DNA from: Macrostomum hystrix
Lineage: Eukaryota; Platyhelminthes; Macrostomidae
DNA: 64,000 nt
Assembly (NCBI GenBank): GCA_950097015.1
Contig: CATNEN010000002.1
Span: 2,294,001-2,358,000 of the forward strand
Direction of reading: 5' to 3'
Under the pieces are notes generated by a model. The model was not told the origin of the DNA and searched no databases. It saw only the letters and a program-made list of their open reading frames with translations. The position numbers were made by a program, and so were the translations under genes. Below are positions 34,639 to 45,057 of the stretch, piece by piece. Numbering within the stretch: the stretch's first letter is position 1; every line of letters begins with the position of its first letter.

Positions 34639-35478
34639 CTTTGACGGAGTCGATCTGGCAAGGGTGTCCTGAGGGTTGGCAGCAGCCGCTGAGCAGCCGG
34701 AGGAGGCTGCCGGGGAGCTGCTGGAGTTAATGATCTCGGCATAGTGGCCGGTGCGCAGCATGTGCATTGTGAGGTCCGGCAGGCTTCGGTAGCTCTGACC
34801 GCACCTGATGCAGCGCAGGATTTCCCGGGTCTGCTCAGTCTCCGAGTTGATCCACATGTCCTGGCCCCGGACCAGCTTAGGCAGTTCGCGAACCGGCTCT
34901 ACCGCAGCCGGCCTGACAGCGGCGGAGGTCGCAGCGGCGGCCCGGGCAACGGAACAATGACCCGCGGACTTCATGTGGACCGTCAGGCCGACCAGACTGG
35001 CGTAGGTTCTGCCGCAGGTGGCACAGCGGAAGTCTGTCTCTCCGCCGCTGTTGCTGTTGCTGCTGCCGTTGCTGCTTTTTGAAGTCGTCAGTTGATGCGG
35101 CGGTGGTGGCTGCAAGTGCGGCAGCACAGGTGGAAGCATCGGCGGCACAGGGGGCAAGACAGCTATTGAGTTCAGGTAGGTCATGTACTGCGCGTACATC
35201 GCTGCCGCAGCTGCTGCAGCCGCCGCCTGCTGCCATTGGTCGTCCTCGCCTTCTGGCTCCACCGTCCGGGTTGAGAGCTGCTTGGCTGAGAGGTCAAGTG
35301 GCGCGCCGGCAGCTGAAGTCAAGCTGCTCAGCTGCTGCTCTGGTGCGGCTTCGGCTGCTTCGAAGTCTGGCAGTCGGGGGCGCTTCTTAGGCGGCACGCT
35401 GATGCTGCTGCTGCCGCTGGGAGGCGCCGCAGAGGTCGAGTCAACAGCCCGCTTCTGCGCCCATTGCTCGCGAGTCAT
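33889..35478 (-). CDS. Teashirt-like zinc-finger transcription factor, main exon
   Basis: From the ATG at 35478 the frame encodes 529 residues. Two fingers have the Teashirt layout C-x2-C-x12-H-M-x4-H, at residues ~152-174 (FRCATCGRTYASLVGLTVHM) and ~223-245 (LRCIRCGQSYRSLPDLTMHM). A third, C-x2-C-x12-H-x5-C, is at ~438-460 (NKCQFCARPFANKGQVRLHV). PLDLS at ~60-64 is the CtBP corepressor-binding motif also found in Teashirt proteins. A basic KKRPR (~31-35) could be a nuclear signal. Poly-Ala (~85-93), Pro-rich and poly-Gln (~281-296) tracts fill the linkers. The frame stays open upstream of the ATG to an AG (CAACTACAG at ~35509), so a 5' exon may exist. Family members are nuclear repressors that pattern trunk, limb and eye; in flatworms teashirt acts in axial polarity. 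Confidence 0.82.
34591..34634. repeat. (CTG)n / CAG repeat encoding poly-Gln
   Basis: About 14 uninterrupted CTG triplets on the plus strand encode the poly-Gln run of the teashirt-like protein on the minus strand. Length polymorphism is likely. Confidence 0.9.
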
Positions 35479-36534
35479 CTCTGAAGTTAAGATTGGCACT
35501 TGGGTCTGTAGTTGCGAGTGAAAACTTAGTCTGCCTTTAATTCCGAGGTTGTTTGTTGTTTTTTATTTAAAAATTTGCGGAGCGAGGAGGCTGAAATCAA
35601 CACTCCGCAGCTCTCACTTGTCAAACAATTGCTAACAATATTTGCCAACCAATGACAGCTTGACAGGCCAGGAGCCAGGGGCATATAGCTATGCTGTTAT
35701 CACACAACTGGCTGAGAGAGTAGTGGGGTGAACACCGCTTGAGATTTGAGGGGCCTGCCAGTTAAGCGGTGGCTTTAGATCACCGAGACAGACGCAGACA
35801 TTGAGTGAGTGGCGTGGCCAGCTTAAACCGCTGCTGCTCAGACAGACCTTCTGTCGGTCTCTTTCATCTCCTGTCCCCTGGCCATGCGTTCTCGGGGCCT
35901 TATCGAGCAGTGGAGCAGTCTCAGGAGGGCTGTCAGACAGAACTGTATAGCCTCTGGAAAGACTTTTGTTTGCTGGTTATAACTAAGCTAGCTGCTGCTG
36001 CTGCTGCTGCTGCTGTCGTTCTGTGTGTTAAGCTCTACAGTCAACAAGAGGTCATAAATCAATTGGTGTCCCTGCCGTCCCCACACGCTAAGGCGCTCTT
36101 TTCTTTTGGCTTTTTCGCATTCTTATACAGACACGAATTTTTATCTCCTATTATCTGCTAGCGCTTCTGGAGCGACTCAAAGTGCTTCAAATTCGAGCGA
36201 ATTTTTCCTACAAAAATGTTGCTTTGCTGATCTGGGGGGAGTATCCAGGTGCTTTCAATAAAGGTATTTTGTTGGCGGCTTCAAGCTAAGCTTGCTGATT
36301 GCTAAGAGCAAAGAATAGCTGGCACTTGACTTTCAATTCCTCCAAGTCGTCGATTGAGAATAAAAATTGAATCTAAAGTTTCATAAAAATAAAATTTTGC
36401 TCAAATTTAGTGAGTATTTTAACACCCATAGAATCTATAAACTATATGACATATGAAATAGATTGCCTAAGACATGAGGCAATCACCCAAATAAATTATC
36501 TGGGATATATTGATCTACCAATAGGCATAGGCAA
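35479..36534. other. Upstream region of the teashirt-like gene
   Basis: CCAACCAATGACAGCTTGAC (35647-35666) combines a CCAAT motif with two TGACA(G) words, the core of TALE-homeodomain (Meis/TGIF) sites. A (GCT)n run lies at about 35990-36015. A 118-codon frame from 35805 resembles no known protein. Regulatory function is inferred from position only. Confidence 0.3.
35990..36015. repeat. (GCT)n trinucleotide repeat
   Basis: Eight or so GCT triplets in non-coding DNA upstream of the teashirt-like gene. Confidence 0.85.
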
Positions 36535-36850
36535 TAGTGTCACGGATGGGGCAATGACCAACCAATAGTGTCACGGATGGGGTAATGACCAACCAATAGT
36601 GTCACGGATTGGGTAATGACCAACCAGAATTGTTAGGGATGGGGTAATGACCTACTAATAGTGTCAGGGATGGGGTAATGACCTGCCAAAATTGTTTGGG
36701 ATGAGGTAATGACTCGCCAGGATGGGGTAATGACCTACCAATAGTGTCAGGGATGGGGTAATGACCTGCCAAAATTGTTTGCGCTGGGGTAATGACTCGC
36801 GAGGATGGGTAATGACCTACCAATAGTGTCAGGGATGGGGTAATGACCCC
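36535..36850. repeat. ~32-bp degenerate minisatellite
   Basis: Units built from GGATGGGGTAATGACC plus CAACCAATAGTGTCA or TGCCAAAATTGTTTG, about ten copies with partial deletions. Confidence 0.9.
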
Positions 36851-38200
36851 AAAGACTGTTAATGAGTGATGGCCAAAAAGTCATAGCGTGTTATCTATCT
36901 TCTCAAGTTCTGGCTGCACAGAAAGCTTTCGTCCCACACAGATCAAGTGTCTGCTTGTCTTAATCATCTGTCCTTGGTTCTGATGATGGCGTGAGAGTTG
37001 AGAAGCCGGTTAGACGAAATTTCGGATTTCGGAAGAAGCTCACAGGCTCCCACAGACGAAGCAAGCAAACAAACAAACAAGATCTCTTTCCCACGAGTTG
37101 TCTGTCTTTCAGCGAGGCCTGCATCGCACATACCGCCAGCATCATTCATCAACATCTGCTAGAAACACAGTATAGTAACTGCATTCCCACAGTAACTTTG
37201 CTACATAGTTAAACAAAGTGCAGACAGTTACACTCAATCTCAGTCTTAGCAATGATCCAAGAGTTAAATATGAGAATGAAAAATTCCATTAATTCTGATT
37301 TTCCTTACTTCATGCCTGCTTAAAATTCAATGCGCTTGTGTTCAACTTAATTTAGTAGCAATGCCACAGATCTATAGATAGCGATTAGTATAATCAGGTG
37401 ACTCGCGTCCTGTTTTAGCTAACCATATCTGAGACCTGGCCCCCAAGCACAATAAATTATATAGTTTGATTTGAAGTTCAGTATCTTATATTCTTACATT
37501 AATTTATTGCCATTGCTTTGAAACGAATTAATTATATTCGACTCTGCCATGCAACTATGAAGCGGCATTTCTCCTTTGATTCTAATTTATGAGCTGTCTT
37601 AATAAACATTGCTAATTCTGTGCGTGACTGTCGAGTGCATGCGTTGACAGCACACAATGCACCAGACAAGATTCGTGGTATAGCTGCAGAGAATATCTAC
37701 TAGGCCTAGTTGTTAGAAAATTAGTCTTATTAGATCGGTGGTAGTCATGTTAAAGGAGGATGGAGTAGCCAAAAAGTTAGACTGGAGAAGCAGGTAAGGG
37801 TGGACAATAAGATCAGGGTAGATTGAAGAAGTAGATTAGGGTAGACTAGAGAAGAAGATTAGCTGGGTTAGAATACAGATTAGGGTGGAGAAGTCGAGTC
37901 TCCAAATCTCTTCTTTCAACATAAATAAATTAATACTGCCTACCTGAGCTCGTTCCGTTCAGCTTGCTCAGCTCAAACTCAACTTGATTTCGTGTGTTGT
38001 GGCCTCTTCTTTGACTTTTTTATTGTGCGCAGAGCACAGAGGAGCCGCTGAGCACCTGAGCAGCTGAGCAGTTACTCCTTGTCTCTGTATTTAGTCTGTC
38101 GACAAGGCGAGAGTCGTCACAGGCGTGCGAAATTGTGCAGCAGTTGATTGCAGCGGACTGGCCGACAGGCAGAGCGGTGCACTGAGCTGGCTAGTGCGCT
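36851..38200. other. Non-coding, no gene recognised
   Basis: Mixed-composition DNA with small local repetition (TTAGGGTAGA near 37830). Several short frames exist, none protein-like. Confidence 0.4.
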
Positions 38201-38488
38201 ATGATTCGGTTCTCCTCGGGTAGTTGTGGCAGGCCTCCTAAACTTCCTCGCTTGCCTAGTTGTTATTGCGGCCCAAGGTTTAAAAAACCTTGTGGGGAGT
38301 GGAGGGTGGAGTGGGGTGGGGCCCGCGCCACTGGCCAGTTTTATTGGCCCTGCAAACACGGACGGCATTTGATAAAGGCCCCGGATAGGGTGGCGGCAAA
38401 GATCACTCAAAAATATCCCTACCCCGCCCCAATGGACCCCCTACTGACACATACACCACTTGTCTGTCCACCAGTATGGATTTATAAT

Positions 38489-38620
38489 GGGAGCCGGCCT
38501 TGGTTGAACCTTGCTGCGCTTTCGTCAGGTCTCACTATCTATCGGGGTTTTGAGAGGCCGGTTTATCAATTTGGAAGGGGAGCATCGTGGATTGATTTAT
38601 GCCTCACCCGCCTGACTGGC
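38489..38620 (+). pseudogene. Possible endonuclease fragment of a non-LTR retrotransposon
   Basis: Inside an open frame (38201-38869) the stretch SRPWLNLAALSSGL, then GRGASWIDLCLTRLTG resembles the end of the exonuclease-endonuclease-phosphatase domain of non-LTR elements, where a G-x-SWID motif follows a short variable loop. The rest of the frame is not recognisable, and neither an Asp-Asn catalytic pair nor reverse transcriptase is seen. It is a small remnant at best. Confidence 0.3.
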
Positions 38621-39304
38621 CGTGATGGACTGTGTAAAACCCGGAACTGCATTGCCGCACACCGGGCTGTGTTTTATGTCTCCCAAACACACCACTCCAG
38701 CACCGCTGTCCCCTGCCTTGTGATAGATGAGCGTCATAAAAGTCAGGTTGATTGGAACTGCTGGGTCCGGATCATTTTTGCGGAATCGATTGTCGCTTCA
38801 AAGCTAGTCACAATGCGTATCTGCCTGCTATTCCTTCAGTTTATTGACGATTTTATGATCGGTTTGTGACTGTAGTATCGATTTTATTAGCAATAGCGAC
38901 CCATGAACTCACAGTCACTGCTCGCGATCAGAAAGTATGAACTCACCTGCTTTTGCCTTTAATAAGGAACCCCTACTGAACTTTGTGGCATTGGTTCTAC
39001 TTCAGATCCCCATTTGGTAATTCCCGAAACTGATGATGTGTTAATTCCTTAGGTTTCTTCAGGTGGCCTGACAATAAAATTGATCCTGTAATTATAGCTT
39101 TTTGCGTTCTATTTGGGACAGCGGGCATTCCGTTTGGACACAATCGCTTTACCATCCTATCGAGAAAAACGTTTAAAAAACGTTTGTTTTTTTATTTTAA
39201 CAAAGCTGCACAGTGAATGTACGGTACCAATTCATGCGAACACGTTACAATATATGAATAGGAACAAAGTCCATGATAGCGAACACGATTATCTCATCCC
39301 GTAA

Positions 39305-39545
39305 TGTCTTCTATCGCCAAGCAACTTGGGAATGTAACGCAGGGTGTGCTGATACCACGCGCCACATTTTTGCTGAATGATGGCATCCACAGCCTCGACA
39401 CCACAGCGCTGTAATACCATTATACTCCAGTCCTTGGCAGTGAGATCAGGAGGAACAAAAGCCAGCTCCTGTTAAACATAGGGCTCAGTCAGTAGGCGCT
39501 TCACTGCTGCCTTGAATGCGCTGTCCTGTGCCATAGACATTGGTA
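39305..39545 (-). pseudogene. Coding-like fragment inside the TIR element
   Basis: On the minus strand a frame reads MSMAQDSAFKAAVKRLLTEP, one in-frame TAA, then ELAFVPPDLTAKDWSIMVLQ and a further ~35 protein-like residues ending near YIPKLLGDRR. The composition is clearly protein-like for ~75 residues apart from the stop. I do not recognise it. It may be a captured host gene fragment or transposase debris. Confidence 0.4.
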
Positions 39546-39609
39546 AAATCTCGCATTGTGCCTGCCCTATGTACACATGCGTTCCCCCTATGAACATTCA
39601 TATGTCCAA

Positions 39610-39930
39610 ATTGAATGCCCGCTGTCCCAAATAGAAAGTCCACGTGTGCCTTTTCTACCATAGACAGACTGGGCCGAGTGGAATGAGCGGGTTTCTAACC
39701 CATCTCCATATTGAATGCCCGCTGTCCCAAATAGAAAGTCCGCGTGTGCCTTTTCTACCATAGACAGACTGGGCCGAGTGGAATGAGCGGGTTTCTAACC
39801 CATCACCATATTGAATGCCCGCTGTCCCAAATAGAAAGTCCGCGTGTGCCTTCTCTACCATAGACAGACTGGGCCGAGTGGAATGAGCGGGTTTAAACCC
39901 ATCTCCATATTGAATGCCCGCTGTCCCAAA
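39610..39930. repeat. 100-bp tandem repeat, 3 copies plus terminal motif
   Basis: TTGAATGCCCGCTGTCCCAA starts at 39611, 39711, 39811 and about 39910. The motif is the inner part of the element's terminal repeat, so the terminus appears to have been multiplied in tandem. Confidence 0.9.
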
Positions 39931-39949
39931 GAGAACGCAAAAAGCTATA

Positions 39950-41250
39950 TTCGTTTTGTCCAATGTTTTGAGACTGCACCAGACAAATTTACTACAGAAA
40001 TATCTCGATTCGGATGTTGTACACACGCTCTGTTACCCAGACGTGGTGTTATAATAAAAGTTTCGCATAAATAATGCAACCCGATAGATAAGAATCTATT
40101 TGCGAAGGCTTTGTCGGCAAACTGTGGCAGCGGTGGTGGTGTGAGTCAAGGTGGTAACTCACACCTGGCTGTACACTAAATATATACAATGAAGTTTATG
40201 GCTTTACACATTAGAGCGTTTGTTTATCGTTCTAATTGCTCTCATAAATTATCAGTGAATGTAAGCCTTGACTTTTCAGATCTTGTTTGTTGGATTTTGT
40301 TTATGAAATTTCAATAATGTGATACGTATACAGCAAGGAATCAAGAATACATAATCTTTATGGTTCATCCATATAAAAAGCTGATGATAGACCTGCATTT
40401 GATAAATTGCTTGTTTATGTGTAATTTACTTCCACGGGACTGGCAGGTAGGCATGGCACCTTTTTCGTCAAGGATAGGCCGATGATAATATTAAGCAGAT
40501 TATTATTTTCCACATTGAGAATAATTCTTTCTTTTATGTTACCTAGAACAGCTTGTTGCTGCTGCGAAACGTATCGAATGCACTGCACAATGTTTATCTT
40601 GGTATCTTAAATTTGCTTGCAAGGGCCTCAGACATATCCTTCCTAGATTCAGATCACTACTATTAGTCATTGCAACCTGGATGTCCTTCAGGTGATCGGT
40701 AATTGTTACCTGGTTGTCCTTCAGGTGATCGGTAATTGCTATGGTTACCTGGTTGTCCTTCAGGTGATCGGTGATTGTTGTTTCCTAGTTGTACTTCAGG
40801 TGATCGGTGATTGTTGTTACCTGGTTTTCCTTCATGAGATTGGTCATTGCTAACTGGGTGTTTTTCAGGTTATCGTCTATAAGCCAATGATTTCACGACC
40901 CTTTAAGCATCGATATTTTAGTATTCACTAAATTACAGCCAGCTGGCATTTGTTAATTCTGTTGAATTTCTCAGTTCCCGGGCATTAGCTTAGCTCTACC
41001 TGGATCTCTTCTTTTAGCTAAAATAAATTCCGCAATCGTAAATCCTAGGATTAGAAAGTAATCACAAAAAGCTAAAACTGAACTAAATTTGCGACACCCC
41101 AATCGGGGTTCGTTCCGCAGCAGTCAAACTGCAGCTAATAAAAATGTTTGATTACCAAACATTCAATTCTAAAAATCTAGAAATGGTAATATGTTAGTCT
41201 TACTTGCAACATCAGTTTTAATTTAATATATTTAATGTAGAAAGGGAGAG
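39950..41250. other. AT-rich non-coding with a degenerate repeat
   Basis: Apart from the small repeat at 40670-40880, nothing is recognisable. CACCCCAATCGGGGTTCG near 41095 is a small hairpin. Confidence 0.4.
40670..40880. repeat. ~33-40 bp degenerate repeat, ~5 copies
   Basis: CTGGTTGTCCTTCAGGTGAT followed by CGGTAATTGTTAC recurs with drift and small insertions. Confidence 0.85.
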
Positions 41251-41251
41251 A

Positions 41252-41608
41252 ATGGGAGGCAGAGGATGGGAGGCAGAGGATGGGAGGCAGAGGATGGGAG
41301 GCAGAGGATGGGAGGCAGAGGATGGGAGGCAGAGGATGGGAGGCAGAGGATGGGAGGCAGAGGATGGGAGGCAGAGGATGGGAGGCAGAGGATGGGAGGC
41401 AGAGGATGGGAGGCAGAGGATGGGAGGCAGAGGATGGGAGGCAGAGGATGGGAGGCAGAGGATGGGAGGCAGAGGATGGGAGGCAGAGGATGGGAGGCAG
41501 AGGATGGGAGGCAGAGGATGGGAGGCAGAGGATGGGAGGCAGAGGATGGGAGGCAGAGGATGGGAGGCAGAGGATGGGAGGCAGAGGATGGGAGGCAGAG
41601 GATGGGAG
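41252..41608. repeat. 14-bp minisatellite, ~25 perfect copies
   Basis: The unit GGGAGGCAGAGGAT is virtually identical across the array, suggesting recent expansion. A diverged array of the same unit lies at 44185-44497. A 14-bp period shifts frame each unit, so all three frames encode the same 14-residue cycle. Confidence 0.97.
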
Positions 41609-42032
41609 GGGATGATGGAAATTTCTATGAAAGAAATCGTAAAGATTTGTTACAGAATACAGATAGCAGTGTATGCACAAAACTATAAAAGTAAAGCTTT
41701 GGCCTTTACAAAAGCGGAATTCTGCAATGATCTATCCTGTACATTACATTCCCAATGCAAAGTTGATGCATTAATTACAGCTTTTTCGCAGTTGCTGTGC
41801 AGTGCACAAGTGTCTGCATTCTTCGCAGACGCCAAGGTACGCCAGTGCAGTCCACCTGTAGTTACCAAGTTTGAATTTTATAGAAATATTTTAAATATTG
41901 AATTCCCCCCCAATCTGCGAGTGCGAATCAAGAAAGAAGATCAGAGATACCGAACCGCACTAATGCAGGTGTTGAGGGCTGCGATGCACCTTGAGATTTT
42001 GGGTGCCATGCAGGTATTGCTTTTATAAACAT
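41609..42032. other. Non-coding or unrecognised
   Basis: One plus-strand frame stays open from the array to 42028, with protein-like stretches (for example FCNDLSCTLHSQCKVDALIT). I find no splice-supported gene or domain and do not call it. Confidence 0.3.
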
Positions 42033-42655
42033 AGAGGAGGCAATTCTGCCCATTTCGCGGACTCCTGAGCACACACGCACACAGGAGTGTACTTCTGCCC
42101 TGACTTTCTCATCGTCAGGCAATGTACCCTCTCACTGATTCACTGAGAGGTTGTAGGCTTGTAGCCTGGTGATTAGAGCGTCAGACTCGCGACTTGAAGG
42201 TCGGGGGTTCGATTCCTCACTGGAAAAATGTGTCCTTTCAGCAAGACACTTAAGTCTGCATTGCTTCAGTAAGTTCAGTTCATGTAGCTGTCAAACGGGT
42301 ACCAGCATTAACAACTGGGGTAATTGAGGGTGGGTGTGGCGTCCCCCCAGTCCATGGACTGAACAGCTATACGCAGCCTTCAGATGCGTCGCGCAATAGC
42401 TGCGGCTGTGCTGTCGGCTGTACATCTGTCCCAATCGGGGCAGGTGTAATCAATTATTATAATATTATTACTGTGCCTTGGAGGTTGACCCTCAAGGGCG
42501 TAAATTGCACTACAAGCCCCCAAGCCTTCTCTCCGCGGCTGCGCCCCCAATAAAAGTGGCGTAGCCGCGCAACTGAGCTCAAGGAGGACCTTGATGCGAG
42601 AGGCAAACGCGTTAGACCGCTCTGGCACTGCCGCGCCAAGCTGAGGGCTCAAATT
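42033..42655 (-). mobile_element. tRNA-derived SINE (second copy), interrupted
   Basis: This is the same family as 18361-18660. TTCTGCCCATTTCGC near 42043 and GGGCGTAAATTGCAC near 42495 correspond to the two halves of that copy. On the minus strand the head (GCCAGAGCGGTCTAACGCG) resembles the start of a Ser/Leu-type tRNA. Another SINE sits between the halves at 42149-42470. Confidence 0.6.
42149..42470 (+). mobile_element. tRNA-derived SINE inserted in another SINE
   Basis: It contains an A-box-like TAGCCTGGTGATTAGAGCG and a perfect B-box GGTTCGATTCC (42206-42216) at tRNA-like spacing, followed by a ~250-bp unrelated body and an AT-rich end (ATAATATTATT). The flanks ACTGAG (left) and ACTGTG (right) look like a short target duplication. 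Comparison with the uninterrupted copy at 18361-18660 shows the insertion point. Confidence 0.7.
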
Positions 42656-44184
42656 AGCTTATCTTGTTTGTGCGTGATTACTAATTCATAACTTATTTAT
42701 CTGTTATCCTGATACCTTCACTAATATATTTCGGCATGTATGTTAATTTCAAGAGCACGACAGAAAATAAAACTTCACCTATATCGGTGTCAAGTTTCTG
42801 GTGAAATATTAATAGATAGAAATGATTACCTTAACCCAGTTGTTCCATTCCAGTTCACCCCACCTATTCCAGTCGATACCGATTTTACTGCTAAGAAGGC
42901 AGTGACCCTAAACCTCTCGGTAAGGATTTAACAAATGCATGGGCAGTCAAATCTCTTTGTGAAGGATATCTACTGAACTAACAGCTAATCAACTGTTAAC
43001 CAGTGTATTATATGCCCACCACAACTGCTTACTACTGACTAGGCACAGGTAAACAAAGCTATCAATCAACCAACCGCTTGACAGTGGGCAGTCTTGTCCG
43101 CATTAAGGCACACGGGTCGGTGGCTCTCTAATCCGACTCAATTCTCTGCTCATTTTTCTGTCTGTTTAGCGCAGCGGCAGCAGCGGGCACAGCACAATGG
43201 CTTTTGAGCAATGACAACTTTCAGTGGCTTTATAGCGCGGCCCGGCTTGTCAATGGGGAGTGGGAATCAAGTAGGGGTATCAACTGCGCGACTGGATGTT
43301 GTCTGTGCCCTGCGTGCGCGCGGAATTACTTCGTGGCGGAATTAATGACATGCCCGTCAATTTGCGCACGTATGGGCGGGGAGGCCCTGACCATGCGGCA
43401 GCCTTGATTACTAATACTAAACAAGGCCGGGTCAGCATCAAAACACTGAGCCGCTGCTGACACAGCGTGACTGCGCAGTGTCAAATTTAGATTTTGGAGG
43501 GCTTTCGGAGGGTTAGTAAGGCCAGTTGTCGGCTAGTCTTTGATCCGATAATAGCTAATAAAACCGCCAACGCACACTGATATTTACGACTCATGAATGT
43601 GCACACATTATGCGACTGCGCATGGAGTGTTAAGCTTAAATTTGAGGTTTAAGGTTTGGGGAGGGTTCTGGCGGCTTAGTAGGGCCAGTTGTCGGCTAGT
43701 CTTTGATCCGCAAATAGCTAACAACAGCGTGAATGCACACGCATGCGCATTCACTGACCGACCTCCAATGGCAATGGGTCAGTGCAAGGGTGCTTGTGTC
43801 ATGCCCCACTCGCTGGACGCATTTGGACCAGCGATTAATCTGAAAACCAGTGATTGATTAAATCTTCAATTATAGTCGAGTCTCCAGCTTGCTTATCTCC
43901 TCGCCTTATTCATATTTTTTGTGTTGCTTTTAAGCGAGTGAACTATGAACTGTGCGCTCCAGATTTTAATTGGATTGATCAGGTAGCAATTGTTCGCTGA
44001 TCTTTGTCGAAAAAAAATTGAATAACTGCTTAAAATAGGAGAAAACGATAAGGAGCAAATTAAAAAAATTATCGACTACAGACAAGAGAAGGAAAGGACT
44101 GAAAGCAGATGGTTGGAAAGATCGAGGATATGTGGGATGATATGTCTGGGAAAAGTTGTGAGCGAGAGGGCGGGAAAATAGTAT
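42656..44184. other. Non-coding island with a 165-bp direct repeat
   Basis: GGCCAGTTGTCGGCTAGTCT followed by TTGATCCG occurs at about 43519 and 43684, part of an imperfect ~165-bp duplication. Homeodomain-like words (ATCAATCAACC, TTGACAG near 43060-43085) occur. No gene is recognised. Confidence 0.4.
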
Positions 44185-44497
44185 GGTAGGCAGAGGACGG
44201 GAGGCAGAGGATGGGAGGTAGAGGATGGGAGGCAGAGGATGGGAGGCAGAGGATGGTAGGCAGAGGACGGGAGGCAGAGGATGGGAGGCAGAGGATGGGA
44301 GGCAGAGGATGGTAGGCAGAGGATTAGAGGCAGAGGATGGGAGGCAGAGGATGGTAGGCAGAGGATGGGAGGCAGGGGATAGGAGGCAGAGGATGGGAAG
44401 CAGGGGATGGGGGGCAGGGGATGGAGGCAGAGGATGGGAGGCAGAGGATGGGAAGCAGAGGATGGGAGGCAGGGCATGGGAGGCAGAGGATGGGAGG
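44185..44497. repeat. 14-bp minisatellite, diverged sister of the 41.25-kb array
   Basis: Units GGGAGGCAGAGGAT with many substitutions (GGTAGGC, GGGGAT, AAGCAG), about 22 copies. It has the same unit as 41252-41608 but much more variation. Confidence 0.95.
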
Positions 44498-44890
44498 GAG
44501 TTGAAATTAATGCTAGCTTACTTTTAACGCAGAAGAATGCTAGTATTTCTCACTCATAAATGCTCAGGATTGCAGCTAATGCTCAGCCACCTATCTGTTT
44601 GTCTCTGTCTACTTCAAAACCCTGCGGATATGTTGATATGCTTGATAAAAGCTTATCTTCACTGCTCCACTGAATCGCGCTGCGACAGCTGTTATATTAT
44701 TGACATTAATTAATGCTGCCTTGCGCGGGTGCCGCCTAGAGATGACAGATTTTGAAGTCGTTAATCTTGCCTCACCCACTGCGGTAGCAGAGAATAGACG
44801 GACGATAAACGGCAGGGCTGGACGGAGCAGTAGACCGCAATGCGTCCATTTTTCTATGACAATTGAGAACAGAGCGCCGGCCGCTCGCGT

Positions 44891-44903
44891 TGATTGATGA
44901 CAG
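44891..44903 (+). promoter_or_regulatory. Candidate PBX/Meis composite site
   Basis: TGATTGATGACAG joins a TGATTGAT (PBX-Hox type) and a TGACAG (Meis type) core. It lies in a non-repetitive island (44500-45055) about 9 kb from the teashirt-like gene. A match of this length has some chance expectation in 64 kb, so this is only suggestive. Confidence 0.25.
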
Positions 44904-45057
44904 TGAGACAGATAGAGGGTAGCGGGCTGAATTTTGTTTGTCCTCAAGCAAAACTAAAAACAACAAGCTTTTTTCGAGCGAAGCGAAGCAAGCAGCCAAA
45001 CAGCTAGAAATAAGAGAGGCCGATTTACTCTCCTTGACATATTTTCCGCTCCCTATT

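Larger units (their letters stand above)
39093..39949. mobile_element. 857-bp TIR element (MITE or gene-fragment carrier)
   Basis: The outer 38 bp (39093-39130 and 39912-39949) are inverted copies with a single mismatch; they begin TATAGCTTTTTGCGTTCT. The flanks fit either a TA duplication (39093-39094 / 39948-39949) or a 3-bp ATT duplication, so the superfamily is ambiguous (Tc1-mariner-like or a 3-bp-target group). Inside are a minus-strand coding-like fragment and a 100-bp repeat that reiterates the inner half of the right terminal repeat. No transposase is seen. Confidence 0.7.

Noticed and set aside
33907-35521. Plus-strand frames opposite the teashirt exon
   Set aside because: Shadows of a GC-rich coding exon; the minus strand has the zinc fingers and motif PLDLS.
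41095-41115. CCCCAATCGGGG as another Helitron 3' hairpin
   Set aside because: No CTAG/CTRR-T follows at the right distance.
41252-42028. 258-codon frame running out of the 14-bp array
   Set aside because: First half is repeat; second half is not recognisable and runs into a SINE border. No supporting exon structure.
42149-42216. A genuine tRNA gene
   Set aside because: A and B boxes are present but no acceptor-stem closure was seen and a long body follows; fits a SINE.
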